Shown one piece after another: positions 36,802 to 46,486 of a stretch of 64,000 bases of DNA. The stretch comes from Novosphingobium sp. (lineage in GTDB: Bacteria > Pseudomonadota > Alphaproteobacteria > Sphingomonadales > Sphingomonadaceae), in the NCBI GenBank assembly GCA_017745295.1, contig JAGHZR010000011.1, forward strand, positions 1 through 64,000, written 5' to 3'. The notes beneath the pieces were generated by a model that was given only the letters and a program-made list of their open reading frames with translations, made no database searches and was not told the origin of the DNA. Within the stretch, counting starts at the first letter, position 1, and every line of letters starts with the position of its first letter. Position numbers and translations under genes: made by a program.

Positions 36802-39800
36802 CGGCCGGTGCTCCCGAAATTCTGTCTCACGCCGAACATACTCCGGAACTCGTCATAAGATCCGAAGGTATTGTAGCTGGCCTCGCCGCCGATGCGGGTG
36901 GTCGGGCTCAGCTTGTAGTAGATAGACAGGTCGCTCGATACCGCAAAACCGGTCTTGCTGATGCTGTCGTAATAGGAACGCACGTCGTTGTTCGCATCCT
37001 TGAGCGCATCGAGCACCGTCTGAAGCGGGGCATTGATGGGATAGAGGTTGGTCTGATCCTGCTTGTAGCTCTGGAAACCGGGCGTGAACGAGACGCGGAC
37101 GTCGAAGAGTTCGTCTTCCATGGTGTAGTTCACCGGAAGGCCGACGCTGATGAAGTGCTGCGGGCTGAAATAGCCGCCGTTCCCCCAGGTGAAGTAGTTC
37201 TGGCTCTTGTCGTAGCCCTGGTAATTGACGTTGAGGCCCACGGTCAGGTTCGAGCGAGTGCCGTGGTAGGCGCGCAGATAGCCGCCGACATTGGCCTCGA
37301 AACCGCTGTTGCGGGCGACGTTGGTGCCGCGGAAGCGGTAGTAGCGGCCTTCGGCATAGACGCCGCTGCCGTCCTCGTCATAGGACAGGCCCGCGCCGCC
37401 CGCCGTGCGCATGACCTGGCCCCAGCGCATGCCGGTGACGGGATCGCGGGTGCCCGCGTACGAAAGCACGCTGTCGGTCACGGGCTGGCGCTCGGCGAAG
37501 ACTTTGCCGCGCACCGTGGGGGAGAGCTTGGGCGAGGCGGCGGCGCGGAACGTCGCTTCGGTCTTGCCCATGCCGACCGGGGTGGTGCCCGCTTCCAGCT
37601 GGACGGTATCGCTTTCGTAGCCCGCCGAGAAGGCGACGCCCGAGGCGTTCTGGGTCTGGGCGGCGGGGAAAACCGAGGGTTCCTTTGCGACGATGGCTGC
37701 CGCCTCGATCAGCCCGTTGGTGCCGAAGCGGGCCTGTCCCGACCGGTTGGCGCGTCCGGCGTCGATCACCGAGGCTTCCGCCTTGGCATAGACGCGGCCG
37801 CCCGGCGCATCGGTGGAGAAGCGGGCCGAGCCCTTGATCTCGTCGAGCTGGCTGAGGCCCGCCTCGCCCGAGCGGCGGCGGTAGCCGGTGTCGATATCGA
37901 CGCGCGGTCCGGTGTCGTGGGAGATTTCGGCGATCTGCGACTGGATCTGCGCGATCACCGGGTCTGCCGAGTAGGCGGTGGCCGAATCCGCGTCCATGCC
38001 GGTGCCGCCATAGCTGCCGCCGGTGGCCGGATAGGGCGCCGAGGCCATGGCGGGAGCGGCGTAGCTCTGGCTGCCGTAATTCGGCGCCGCGCCATAGCCG
38101 GAGGGCGCGTTGTACGAAGGCGATGGGGCATAGGCGGCGGGCATCGCGGCGCTGCCGTATCCGGCCGAGGGGCCGCTCGGAATGCGGGTGCCGCCGCCGA
38201 GCGCGAAGGGATTGACCTGTTGCGGCGCCGCCATCGGGCGGTCGCGGAACGGGTTGGAGCCGCCCGCCGGAGTCATCGCGGCAAACGGATTGCCGCCCGC
38301 GAGACCGTCGATCGAAGTGCCGCCCTGACCGCGCGCGTAGAGGTTGCGGGCTTCCTTGAGCATGGCCATCGCCGCGCGGTCGTTGCCGCGGGCGCGCTCG
38401 ACGTTGGCGAGCGAGAGGCGCACCTGATAGTCCTGCGGGAAGGCGCGGAGCACGTCGTTCTGCGCCCGGCGCGACAGGTCGTTGTCGCCTGCCGCCTGCG
38501 CCGTTTCCGCGAGGCCGAGCAGGGCGTCCTTGTCGCCCGGCTTGCGGGCGAGCACCAGCTGCCAGGTTTGCGCGGCGCGCGCGGGCATCTGGCCGCTCTG
38601 ATAGAGCCGCGCGAGACCGGCGAGAATCTCCATGTTCTCCGGCGCGGCGCCCCAGGCGCTCTGGAGAATGTCGAAGGATTCCGCGAAACGGCCGGCCTGC
38701 CGCGAGCGGTCGGCCTGGCTGACCAGCAGCGCCGCGTTCATCCGCGCATAGGCCTGCTGGCCCTCGGCCGAACTGCCCGCCATGGCGCCTGCGCGCTGCA
38801 GGGCCTGCTGGGCGAGGTCGTCACGGCCGACGCGGGCGAGCACGCCGATCAGGCCTTCGTAGTCGGCCACGCTGGACATCGGCGCCTGCGCGGCGTTCTC
38901 GGCCACGCTGGCGGCGCCTTGTGCGTCGCCCAGTTCGTAGAGCGCATTGGCGACGGCGGCCTGCTTGCCGACCGGGATCGCCGACATCGCGCCGAGCTGA
39001 CGAAGCGAGGCGAGGGCCTGGGCCTGCTGGCCCTGCGCTGCCATCGACTTGGCGCGGGCGATCGCCGCATCGGTCTTCACGCCGATCGCGAAGCTGCGCA
39101 TCGGCGCGGTGCGCTGGGCTTCGGGGATCATGTCGATCAGGCGCGCGGCTTCGGTGGCGCGGCCAAGGTCGTTATTGAGCAATGCGGCGGCATAGAGCGC
39201 GTCGGGCTGGCCCATCGACGTCAGCGAGCGCAGCAGCGATTCCGCCTCGGGCACGCGGCCGCGCTTGATCTGGAACTCGGCGAATTCGTAGCGGATCCAC
39301 GGGTCGGTGGGATCGAGCACCAGACCGTTCTGGAACTCGCGCATGGCGCCCATGTCGTCGTTGTTGGCAGCGGCGGCAAGCGCGCGGCCGCGGGCGGCAC
39401 GCATCTGCAGGCGCTTGTCGTCGGCGCTGCCTCCGCCCTGGCTCGCCTGACGGTAGAGATCGGCGGCGTCGGCGTAGCGGCCCTGCTTCTCGTAGATGTC
39501 GGCAAGTATTTCGAGCGCTGGGCCGGGTTCCTTGTAGCCCGAGCGGATCAGGCCTTCGGTCACCGACTGGGCATCGGCGAGGCGGCCTTGCGCCACGAAG
39601 TTGCGGGCGTCGGCGAGACCGGCGAAGAAGCGGGCGGAACCGAGGCCTTCGGCCCACTGGCTCGCCTTGCCGTAGCGCGAGGCCTGTTCGAGGTAGTTCG
39701 CCGCTTCCGCGAAATTGCTTTCGCGCAGGCGCACGAGGCCGAGGCCGCCGAGCGCATCGGGGTCGCGCGGATTGACCGAGAGGGCGCGCTGGAACTGGCT

Positions 39801-40274
39801 GGCGGCGGAGGCGAGGTTGCCGTCTTCCAATGCGTCGAAGCCCGCGACGCGGGCCTGTCCAGCGCGATTGGCCGACGTGGTCGGTGCGGGTGTGCTGCGC
39901 GCGGGGGCGGCCGCTTGTGCCGGTCGCTGGGCGGGCGGCGCGGCAGGCGCGCGCGTCGGTGCCGGACGGGTGGCGGCCTGTGCCGGCTTGGCAGCGGGCT
40001 TGGCGGCCGGTTGCGGCGCGGGCTTGGGCGCCGCCGGTCGGGCGTTCAGCGCCTGATTGACCGAGGCATTGCCCGGATCGAGCGCCTTGGCCCGGCGCAG
40101 CGCCTGCTGGGCAAGGTCCTCGCGGCCCTTGGAGCGCCAGTACTTGGCCTGTTGCAGCAGGGCGTCCACGCCCGCTGCCTGGGCATGGGCGACTCCGACA
40201 TGGGTCACGGTCGTCGCGGTGGAGAGCAGCAGCGCCAGGCCGACGAGGCGCAGGCGGGTCATCGCGGCATTCAT
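36798..40274 (-). CDS. bcsC: Cellulose export protein BcsC
   Basis: 1158 residues: signal peptide (LVGLALLLSTATTV ending near VAHAQA), a first TPR, an Ala/Pro-rich linker (about residues 65-125), many TPR units to about residue 640, a Tyr/Pro/Gly-rich spacer, and a C-terminal BCSC_C beta-barrel (about 790-1158; LSYDEDGSGVYAEGRYYRF). It carries cellulose through periplasm and outer membrane. ATGA overlaps on both sides. Confidence 0.96.
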   Translation of the reverse strand: MNAAMTRLRLVGLALLLSTATTVTHVGVAHAQAAGVDALLQQAKYWRSKGREDLAQQALRRAKALDPGNASVNQALNARPAAPKPAPQPAAKPAAKPAQAATRPAPTRAPAAPPAQRPAQAAAPARSTPAPTTSANRAGQARVAGFDALEDGNLASAASQFQRALSVNPRDPDALGGLGLVRLRESNFAEAANYLEQASRYGKASQWAEGLGSARFFAGLADARNFVAQGRLADAQSVTEGLIRSGYKEPGPALEILADIYEKQGRYADAADLYRQASQGGGSADDKRLQMRAARGRALAAAANNDDMGAMREFQNGLVLDPTDPWIRYEFAEFQIKRGRVPEAESLLRSLTSMGQPDALYAAALLNNDLGRATEAARLIDMIPEAQRTAPMRSFAIGVKTDAAIARAKSMAAQGQQAQALASLRQLGAMSAIPVGKQAAVANALYELGDAQGAASVAENAAQAPMSSVADYEGLIGVLARVGRDDLAQQALQRAGAMAGSSAEGQQAYARMNAALLVSQADRSRQAGRFAESFDILQSAWGAAPENMEILAGLARLYQSGQMPARAAQTWQLVLARKPGDKDALLGLAETAQAAGDNDLSRRAQNDVLRAFPQDYQVRLSLANVERARGNDRAAMAMLKEARNLYARGQGGTSIDGLAGGNPFAAMTPAGGSNPFRDRPMAAPQQVNPFALGGGTRIPSGPSAGYGSAAMPAAYAPSPSYNAPSGYGAAPNYGSQSYAAPAMASAPYPATGGSYGGTGMDADSATAYSADPVIAQIQSQIAEISHDTGPRVDIDTGYRRRSGEAGLSQLDEIKGSARFSTDAPGGRVYAKAEASVIDAGRANRSGQARFGTNGLIEAAAIVAKEPSVFPAAQTQNASGVAFSAGYESDTVQLEAGTTPVGMGKTEATFRAAASPKLSPTVRGKVFAERQPVTDSVLSYAGTRDPVTGMRWGQVMRTAGGAGLSYDEDGSGVYAEGRYYRFRGTNVARNSGFEANVGGYLRAYHGTRSNLTVGLNVNYQGYDKSQNYFTWGNGGYFSPQHFISVGLPVNYTMEDELFDVRVSFTPGFQSYKQDQTNLYPINAPLQTVLDALKDANNDVRSYYDSISKTGFAVSSDLSIYYKLSPTTRIGGEASYNTFGSYDEFRSMFGVRQNFGSTGR

Positions 40275-43200
40275 GCGTTATCGTCCTGCTGGCCGAGGCG
40301 GCGCTGGGCCTGGCGGCGGAAGTAGAGGTAGGCAGGCCCCGCGAGGATCGCGGCGAGCAGCAGCGAGAACAGGCCCATCAGCATCGGACGCTGGCTGAAC
40401 CAGTAGGCAAGCTTCATCCAGATCGGCAGCGAGCCGACCCAGTAGCGGTCGCCGATGGCGAAGCTGGTCATGCCGTCGCCTTTGGTGACGGCGAGGTCGC
40501 CCTGGATCGCGGCGTTGATCTTTTTGTCGGCCATGCCGTCGACGAGGGCGGGCAGGGCGGCGGCATTGTCGGCCAGCAGCGCCACCACGGTGCGGTCCGA
40601 CGAGTAGGGCGAGCGGAAGCTGACGATGCCCGAGAAGCCGCGGGCGTTGTAGACGAGCGGGGCGGCGACCATCGGATCGTTGCGCTCGGTGCCGCCGAAG
40701 AACGAAGTGGCATATTGCAGCGGCGAGCGCTCGGTGACTTCGAGGTGGCCGTTCACGTAGCGAACCGGCGCCTTGTCGAACAGCGTGCCCGCCGAGGCGA
40801 GTTCCACGCCGCCCACGACCAGCACGTCCTGGTCCTGAAGGTCCGCAGCCGAGACCGAGGAAGTCACGGTGATGCCGGTCACGGGAACGCCCGTGGAGTC
40901 ACCGAAGCGACCCATCAGGTCGAGGAAGGCCTCGACCGAGGCGGGCGAGGGGTTGGCGGCCATGACCACGGTCGTCTCGGCAAGGTCGGGCGCCACCGTG
41001 AAGGGGAAGCCCGCGCCCGCGAAAGTGGCGAGGTCCGGCATCATGAGTGCGTGATAGGCGGAAGTCAGGTCGATCGTGCTGGTGGGATCGATCGAGGTCC
41101 GCACGTTTTCCGGCAGGGTGCCGGTGCACTTCTTCTTGTCGGCGATGATCAGGTTGTAGTCGAGCGCCAGCTCGTTCTGGCCGAACAGGTTGTAGCGCGG
41201 CAGCACCACCTTGGCGGTCGAATCCTGCCCGCGCGCGCCGGAGCCGCCGAACAGGTTGCTCCACCAGGTCGAGCTGAGCGGCAGGGTCTTGAGGTACTGG
41301 CCGTTGAGCGAGACGTCGAGGCGCGAGCCGCGCTGGTCGAGCCAGTCGGCCAGCGGATAGCGGTAGGTCACGTTCAGATGGCCGCCTTCGCGGGGCCAGA
41401 AGAACAGGTCGGGCGCGACGCGGAAGCTGGCGGTCAACGGGCCGGGGCGCAGGCCCATGCCCTGAAGCGCATAGGCGGGCATGATCTTGCCGAGCTGCAC
41501 CGGTTTGTCGGTGGAGATCCAGCGCAGCGCGCCGTAGCGCGGCCAGGCGGGGATGCGGACGCCGTCGAAGGCCATGCGCTGGCCGCCGAACACGCCGCGA
41601 CCCAGCGCGACGGCACCAGCCGCAACGCGCAGGTCCGCGTCGCCCCGGCCCATCAGCACCAGCAGGGTGCCGGTGGGGTCGGCGGGATTACGTACGACGG
41701 CGGCGGTCGGGCCGGTGGCGGGTGCGAGGTCGAGACCGGGGATCGACTGCCCGGCCTTCAGGAACACCACGGCATTGCCCTTGGGTAGCGAACCGTAGAC
41801 CGGCTTGAACGAGAAGCCGCGATAGGAAGCGAGCGAACCCAGCCACGAAGCGGTGGCGGCGGCGGCTTCCAGCTCGCCCTTGTGGGGCTGTCCGGCAAAG
41901 ACGAAGGGCATGCGCAGCGGCACGTTCTGGCCCTTGTCGAAGAACGGCAGTGGCATCCGCGAGAGGTCGGGCTGGAAGGTCAGCGCCTGATAGTCGACGT
42001 CGAGGAACGAGCGGGTGTTGCTGATGTTCGTCCACAGCGAGCTGTGGAACGGATCCTCGCAGTCGCGGGCGTAGTGGCCCAGGAAGCGGATGTTGAGCTG
42101 GTTGTCGCCCGGCAGCAGCAGGGCGCCGTTGATCGGGATGCGCAGGGCGTGGCCGCCCGCCTCGGCGCGGGTCAGCGGCACGGCCTGCACGACTTCGCCG
42201 TTCACGATGACGACGAGCTGGCTGATGTCGTCCAGCATCTGCGCCGACCACGAGATCTGGAGCGTCAGCACGGCAGAGGTGACGACGCGGTCCTGCCGCA
42301 TGCCGAAGGGAATGCCGATTTCGCCCGCGGTGCCCTGGAGGCGGATCGGGCTGGCAACGCGCATGTCCTTGAGCGTCAGGCGGTCGCTGAGGCCGCCGCG
42401 CGGTGCGTCGGTGACGTCGGGCGCCCCATTGGCGGGGGCTGCCGAAGATGCCGGGAGTGTGGCGGCAGGCGCCGCCGCCCGGACCGGCGCGGCGTGAACC
42501 TCGCGGCTGCCGAGCACGACTGTCGCGACGCCCAGCGCCAGCGCGGTGGCGATACCGGCGGCCTTGGCCAGTGGCAGCAGGCTTCTATCCTTCTTTTTCG
42601 CCTTCTTTTCGGCGGGGATCGCGGGCGTGCTGGGGGCCATGGCGGCCATGGCGCGGCGTTCGGCAAAATTGAGACGCAACATGCGTTTGATCGTCACCAT
42701 GTCGACAAGGATGATGTCTGCCAGCGAGCGGAGGCCGCTGACTTGCGGATTGGGGCCGGTAGGCTGCCAGGCGTCGGCCCGGCCCATGACGGCGCGCACG
42801 AGGTGGCGGTTGGCCAGCATGTCCAGCTGTTCGAAGCGGACGAAGGCCTTGTTGCCGCTCATGCGCATCGTGCGGACCGGGATCGAGAGCACTTCGTCGC
42901 CCATGGCCATCGTCATGTGCGTCACTTCGGCATCGCGCGCGGGCACTTCCACCGGCAGGGCGAGGGCGGCGCCGCCCATCGAGATGTCGATCGTCGTCGC
43001 GGCCAGGGTATGGCCGGAGGAGAGATAGGCGGTGACCGGCAGGGCCACCGGGATGCGAATGTCCTGGCGGGCCTGGCGCGTCTCGCGCGCGACCGAGACG
43101 GCGGCGAGCAGGATGATGAGGCTGAACGTCGCCCAGGCGCAGTTCAGCACCAGCGTGTCGGTCTGGATGTTGAACATGTAGGGGAAGAACGCCCATTTCC

Positions 43201-44746
43201 CGACCGCCAGCGCGATGCCGCCGACCAGCAGGCCGATGCAGATCAGGTGCGGCTTCACCACGGCCCAGTCGAAGTAGGTCTTGTCCAGCAGCGAGCCCTT
43301 GTCGGTCACGTTGAACTTGCCCTTGCGGGGCTGGAACCAGGTCATGACCGTCGGCTTGACGAGGTGGAAGGCGAGGATCGTCTCGTAGACTTCGCCCCAG
43401 AACGGGCGGCGGTCCCCGCCCTGGGTGCGCTCGTTGGCGACCGAGGAGCAGAACAGGTGCGGCAGGGCATAGGCGAAAATCAGCGAGGCCGAGGCCTGGA
43501 TGATGTTCTGGCCGAAGATCAGGTAGGCGAGCGGGCTGGTCAGGAAGGCGATGCGCGGCAGCGGATACTGGAAGTGCAGCATCGCGTTCAGGTAACAGAG
43601 GCGCTGCTGCCAGGTCAGGCCCTTGCCGAACAGCGGGCAGTCGATGCGCAGGATCTGCGTCATGCCGCGCGCCCAGCGGATGCGCTGGCCGACGTGGAGC
43701 ACCAGGCGCTCGGTGGCGAGACCGGCGGAAAGGCGCGCGCTGATATAGGCGGTGTTCCAGCCGGTGCGCTGGAGCTTGAGCGCGGTATGGGCGTCCTCGG
43801 TCACGGTCTCGCCCGCGAAGCCGTTGGTCTCCATCAGCGCCTCGCGGCGGATGATCGCGCAGGAACCGCAGAAGAAAGTGGCGTTCCAGAGGTCGTTGCC
43901 GCCCTGGACCGGGCCGTAGAACAAGTCGCCTTCGCCGGGCATCTCGCCCATCGTCGAGGCGAGATTGCGCTGCACCGGATCGGGCGAATACATGTGGTGC
44001 GGCGTCTGGATCAGCGCGAGGCGCGGGTCGGTCTGGAACCAGCCGACGGTCAGCTGCAGGAAGGCACGGGTGGGAACGTGGTCGCAGTCGAAGATCGCGA
44101 TCAGCTCGCCGTCGGTCTTCTTCATGGCGGCGTTGAGATTGCCGGCCTTGGCGTGGAGATTGTTGTCGCGGGTCAGGTAGCCGCAACCGGCTTCCTTGGC
44201 GAAAGCGCGGAATTCGGGACGCTTGCCGTCATCGAGGATGAAGATGCGGTAGCGGTCGACCGGATAGTCGAGGTCCATCGCCGCGAAGACCGTGTTGCGC
44301 ACGATCTCCAGGCTTTCGTTGTAGGTGGGAATATAGATGTCGACCGTCGGCCAGGTCTCGGGATCGCCCTTGGGTTCGATCACCGGGCGGTCGAGCGGCC
44401 AGCTGGTCTGGATGAATCCCAGGATCAGGATCAGCCAGGCATAGAGTTCGGCCAGGTAGAGGCCGGTGCCGAACAGGAATTCGGGCAGGGTGCCGAACGC
44501 CAGCGTCTGCGTCGTGCGCCAGAACATGTAGCGCGTGGACATCAGCACCGCGAGCAGGCCCAGCGCCAGCGAGCCCTTGCGGCCCGGCCAGCGCTTCATG
44601 ATGAGCGTGCCGAAGATCGTCACGCCCGCGAACATCCACTGGGCATTGATGTCGAGGGGGACCCCGATCACCATGGCCGCGATCAGGACGATCGGAACGA
44701 CCGCCAACAGTCGGACGGCGCGGTGCGAAACGAGCTTTCGGATCAT
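40271..44746 (-). CDS. bcsAB: Fused cellulose synthase BcsA-BcsB
   Basis: A single 1491-residue chain. BcsA part (about 1-720): transmembrane helices; GT2 motifs PTYNES, ILDDGKR, FDCDHVP, VTEDAH and QRIRWARGM; PilZ c-di-GMP site RQDIR followed by DISMGG. BcsB part (about 750-1491): membrane or signal-like segment, two carbohydrate-binding/flavodoxin-like repeats and a C-terminal membrane anchor (FSLLLAAILAGPAYLYF). UDP-glucose is the donor; the intact PilZ motif predicts activation by c-di-GMP. Fusions are known in acetic-acid bacteria. ATG 44746 overlaps the bcsQ-like stop. Confidence 0.96.
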   Translation of the reverse strand: MIRKLVSHRAVRLLAVVPIVLIAAMVIGVPLDINAQWMFAGVTIFGTLIMKRWPGRKGSLALGLLAVLMSTRYMFWRTTQTLAFGTLPEFLFGTGLYLAELYAWLILILGFIQTSWPLDRPVIEPKGDPETWPTVDIYIPTYNESLEIVRNTVFAAMDLDYPVDRYRIFILDDGKRPEFRAFAKEAGCGYLTRDNNLHAKAGNLNAAMKKTDGELIAIFDCDHVPTRAFLQLTVGWFQTDPRLALIQTPHHMYSPDPVQRNLASTMGEMPGEGDLFYGPVQGGNDLWNATFFCGSCAIIRREALMETNGFAGETVTEDAHTALKLQRTGWNTAYISARLSAGLATERLVLHVGQRIRWARGMTQILRIDCPLFGKGLTWQQRLCYLNAMLHFQYPLPRIAFLTSPLAYLIFGQNIIQASASLIFAYALPHLFCSSVANERTQGGDRRPFWGEVYETILAFHLVKPTVMTWFQPRKGKFNVTDKGSLLDKTYFDWAVVKPHLICIGLLVGGIALAVGKWAFFPYMFNIQTDTLVLNCAWATFSLIILLAAVSVARETRQARQDIRIPVALPVTAYLSSGHTLAATTIDISMGGAALALPVEVPARDAEVTHMTMAMGDEVLSIPVRTMRMSGNKAFVRFEQLDMLANRHLVRAVMGRADAWQPTGPNPQVSGLRSLADIILVDMVTIKRMLRLNFAERRAMAAMAPSTPAIPAEKKAKKKDRSLLPLAKAAGIATALALGVATVVLGSREVHAAPVRAAAPAATLPASSAAPANGAPDVTDAPRGGLSDRLTLKDMRVASPIRLQGTAGEIGIPFGMRQDRVVTSAVLTLQISWSAQMLDDISQLVVIVNGEVVQAVPLTRAEAGGHALRIPINGALLLPGDNQLNIRFLGHYARDCEDPFHSSLWTNISNTRSFLDVDYQALTFQPDLSRMPLPFFDKGQNVPLRMPFVFAGQPHKGELEAAAATASWLGSLASYRGFSFKPVYGSLPKGNAVVFLKAGQSIPGLDLAPATGPTAAVVRNPADPTGTLLVLMGRGDADLRVAAGAVALGRGVFGGQRMAFDGVRIPAWPRYGALRWISTDKPVQLGKIMPAYALQGMGLRPGPLTASFRVAPDLFFWPREGGHLNVTYRYPLADWLDQRGSRLDVSLNGQYLKTLPLSSTWWSNLFGGSGARGQDSTAKVVLPRYNLFGQNELALDYNLIIADKKKCTGTLPENVRTSIDPTSTIDLTSAYHALMMPDLATFAGAGFPFTVAPDLAETTVVMAANPSPASVEAFLDLMGRFGDSTGVPVTGITVTSSVSAADLQDQDVLVVGGVELASAGTLFDKAPVRYVNGHLEVTERSPLQYATSFFGGTERNDPMVAAPLVYNARGFSGIVSFRSPYSSDRTVVALLADNAAALPALVDGMADKKINAAIQGDLAVTKGDGMTSFAIGDRYWVGSLPIWMKLAYWFSQRPMLMGLFSLLLAAILAGPAYLYFRRQAQRRLGQQDDNA

Positions 44747-45474
44747 GCGGCGCGGCTCACCGGGGCGATCCACGCAGCGCTCGTCGAATCGAGCGTGGGC
44801 GCAATGGCTTCCGCGATCTGCTGAACGTCGGACAGGGCGACGCTGGCGGGTGCGTAGCGGCTCAGCATCTGGAGCGTGGCGATGGATTCGGGAACCGCCT
44901 CGTCCATGCGGATGCGGCCGATCAGGCGCGGGCCGGCCAGTTCGCGGATGAAGGCGGAGCCATGGCGGCCGAGGCGGCGCGTCTCGTCCAGCGCGTTGAT
45001 GACGAAGGCAGTGCGGGCGAGGCCCTCGATACCGGCCTCGCCGAAGGCCTGCGGCAGCAGGGCGAGCGTGTCGGGCTGCGCGTTGATCGTGCAGACGTGG
45101 GCGCAGGCGTGGTCGATCAGGCGGCGGGCGAGGCGGGTTTCGCTCGACGGCACGTCCACCACCAGCACGCGGTCCTTGCCGGGTTGGAAGTAGCCGAGGT
45201 CGTTCAGCATCGGCACGAAGTCGAGATCTTCGGGCGCGCGGCGCCAGCTGCGCAAGTTGATCCCGCCGACCAGCACGGCTTCATCAGCGGGCGCGGTGAG
45301 GGCGGGCAGCGCGATCGCCGGGGTCAGGCCGAAGTGCAGCGGCAGGGTGTCGCGGGCGGCAACGCTCACGACAGTCACGTCGGCGCCCTGGGCGGACAGG
45401 CCCATGGCCAGGTGAGCGGCCACGAAAGTGTTTCCGGTACCCCCCTTGGGACCGTGACAGACGATCATCGGCAT
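44743..45474 (-). CDS. BcsQ-like MinD/ParA-family protein with altered P-loop
   Basis: 243 residues. The deviant Walker A motif reads HGPKGGTGNTFVA: the signature lysine (K10) is present but the P-loop lysine is N15. The usual DxDPQ-type switch segment is replaced by VSVAARDTLPLHFG, while the Walker B-like strand VLVVDVPSS remains. BcsQ-type ATPases locate the synthase and are needed for cellulose in enterobacteria; this copy is probably ATPase-poor or a structural partner. It lies between the BcsP/R-like gene (1-bp overlap) and bcsAB (ATGA). Confidence 0.85.
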   Translation of the reverse strand: MPMIVCHGPKGGTGNTFVAAHLAMGLSAQGADVTVVSVAARDTLPLHFGLTPAIALPALTAPADEAVLVGGINLRSWRRAPEDLDFVPMLNDLGYFQPGKDRVLVVDVPSSETRLARRLIDHACAHVCTINAQPDTLALLPQAFGEAGIEGLARTAFVINALDETRRLGRHGSAFIRELAGPRLIGRIRMDEAVPESIATLQMLSRYAPASVALSDVQQIAEAIAPTLDSTSAAWIAPVSRAA

Positions 45475-45821
45475 CAGATTTCCCCCCGGGCGCCAAGGTC
45501 CGACAGATGGCGCAACATCGCTCGTACATCGCGAACCGGTTCTTCAACAACAGGTTTTGCAATCGATGGCGAAACAGATTGTTGCTCGTAGCGGCTGAAC
45601 AGGTTTTTCAGCGGCTCGGCGGCCAGTTCCGGATCGACAGTTTCAGTCTCCGGCACGGTGCCGTCCGTAACCGTCTGGTCGAGCGTCTGAAGGCGCGGAT
45701 CGCGCAGCAGGGCCTCCAGGATCGGCCAGAGTTCCAGGTCGGAAAACCGGTCTTCGAATTCCTTGTAGGCAAATTCATTGCGACCCAGTCGGTCCAGAAG
45801 GTTTCTGGCATCAATGCGCAT
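45474..45821 (-). CDS. Small BcsP/BcsR-like cellulose operon protein
   Basis: 115 residues, first gene of the operon. The N-terminal stretch EFAYKEFEDRFSDLELWPIL resembles short BcsR/BcsP proteins that accompany BcsQ; a proline/glutamate-rich middle and a helical C-terminus follow. It overlaps the bcsQ-like start by one base. The family call is tentative; position and size support it. The bcs promoter should lie in the AT-richer 45822-46081 stretch, where I found no clear -35/-10 pair. Confidence 0.6.
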   Translation of the reverse strand: MRIDARNLLDRLGRNEFAYKEFEDRFSDLELWPILEALLRDPRLQTLDQTVTDGTVPETETVDPELAAEPLKNLFSRYEQQSVSPSIAKPVVEEPVRDVRAMLRHLSDLGARGEI

Positions 45822-46081
45822 GACAATCCCCGTTGTTGCCCGATCAGGACTGACAACTAATGGTTAACATCATCTTTATAGGTAAAAACGAGGTCCGAAA
45901 AACCCTGCTTTCGCAGCTTCCTTCACGACTCGTCTTGCAAAATACCGCCGGTTTGGCCCGTTTTCAGAGCCATGTGCTCACAGGTATCCTTATAGGACGG
46001 GCAGAGCGGAATCGGTTTCGTATTAGTCTTGGGGACTAACGCCTGTTGCGATTCGTTAATCTGAAACGGCAAAGAAAAAGG

Positions 46082-46105
46082 CACCACTCTCAGAAGAGAG
46101 TGGTG
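46082..46105 (-). terminator. Intrinsic terminator of tRNA-Phe, overlapping its CCA end
   Basis: A perfect 10-bp stem (46082-46091 with 46096-46105) closes the loop AGAA on the plus strand. Read leftward it is followed by CCTTTTTCTTT. The ascending arm begins with the tRNA's CACCA end, so mature 3' bases are part of the terminator. Confidence 0.85.
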
Positions 46106-46176
46106 CCCGGGGACGGGATCGAACCGCCGACACTATGATTTTCAGTCATATGCTCTACCAACTGAGCTACCCGGGC
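46101..46176 (-). tRNA. tRNA-Phe (anticodon GAA)
   Basis: 76 nt including encoded CCA. Read on the minus strand: acceptor GCCCGGG pairs with CCCGGGC, D-arm GCTCAGTTGGTAGAGC, anticodon loop CTGAAAA (GAA), variable loop and GGTTCGATCC T-loop. It is the last gene of the leftward infA-maf-RNase-yacG block. Confidence 0.97.
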
Positions 46177-46288
46177 AAAACCAAGCTTTTCAGCGAATTT
46201 TCCGACTTTCGAAGCGGTCGTTCGCTGCTGGTGGCGGGCCTATGAAGAACCTGGACCGGCTTGGCAACCCTAAAATGACGATCTCGTT

Positions 46289-46486
46289 TCAATCGTCTTG
46301 TGGATAAATATCCGGGTCCGGATTTTGCGGTGCCGCGGGTCCGGGAATGGCATAGCCGTCGCCCAGCCATTGCAGCAGGTCGCGGTCGCGGCAGGGCTTG
46401 GAGCAGAAGGGGGCATGCTGCGCAGTGCGCGGCTTGCCGCAGATCGGGCACTTGGCATTGGCCCTTACGGTGGTGGTGTCGCTCAT
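46289..46486 (-). CDS. yacG: DNA gyrase inhibitor / zinc protein YacG
   Basis: 65-residue zinc-binding protein; in E. coli YacG binds GyrB and inhibits gyrase. The four ligands are in CPICGKP and [15 protein letters not shown], the family's CxxC...CxxxC pattern. The acidic C-terminal tail ([11 protein letters not shown]) is usual. It overlaps the RNase gene as ATGA. Confidence 0.93.
   Translation of the reverse strand: MSDTTTVRANAKCPICGKPRTAQHAPFCSKPCRDRDLLQWLGDGYAIPGPAAPQNPDPDIYPQDD

Noticed and set aside
36786..40325. 1179-codon open frame opposite bcsC
   Set aside because: Antisense shadow: high GC with third-position bias removes stops on the other strand; composition is Arg/Gly/Ala/Val-rich with no domain, while bcsC has clear TPR and barrel sequence.
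41882..44824. 980-codon open frame opposite bcsAB
   Set aside because: Same antisense effect; glycosyltransferase and PilZ motifs are on the minus strand.
46023..46039. TTAGTC-TTGGG-GACTAA dyad downstream of tRNA-Phe
   Set aside because: Only 6-bp arms; no gene start or T tract nearby on which to base a role.
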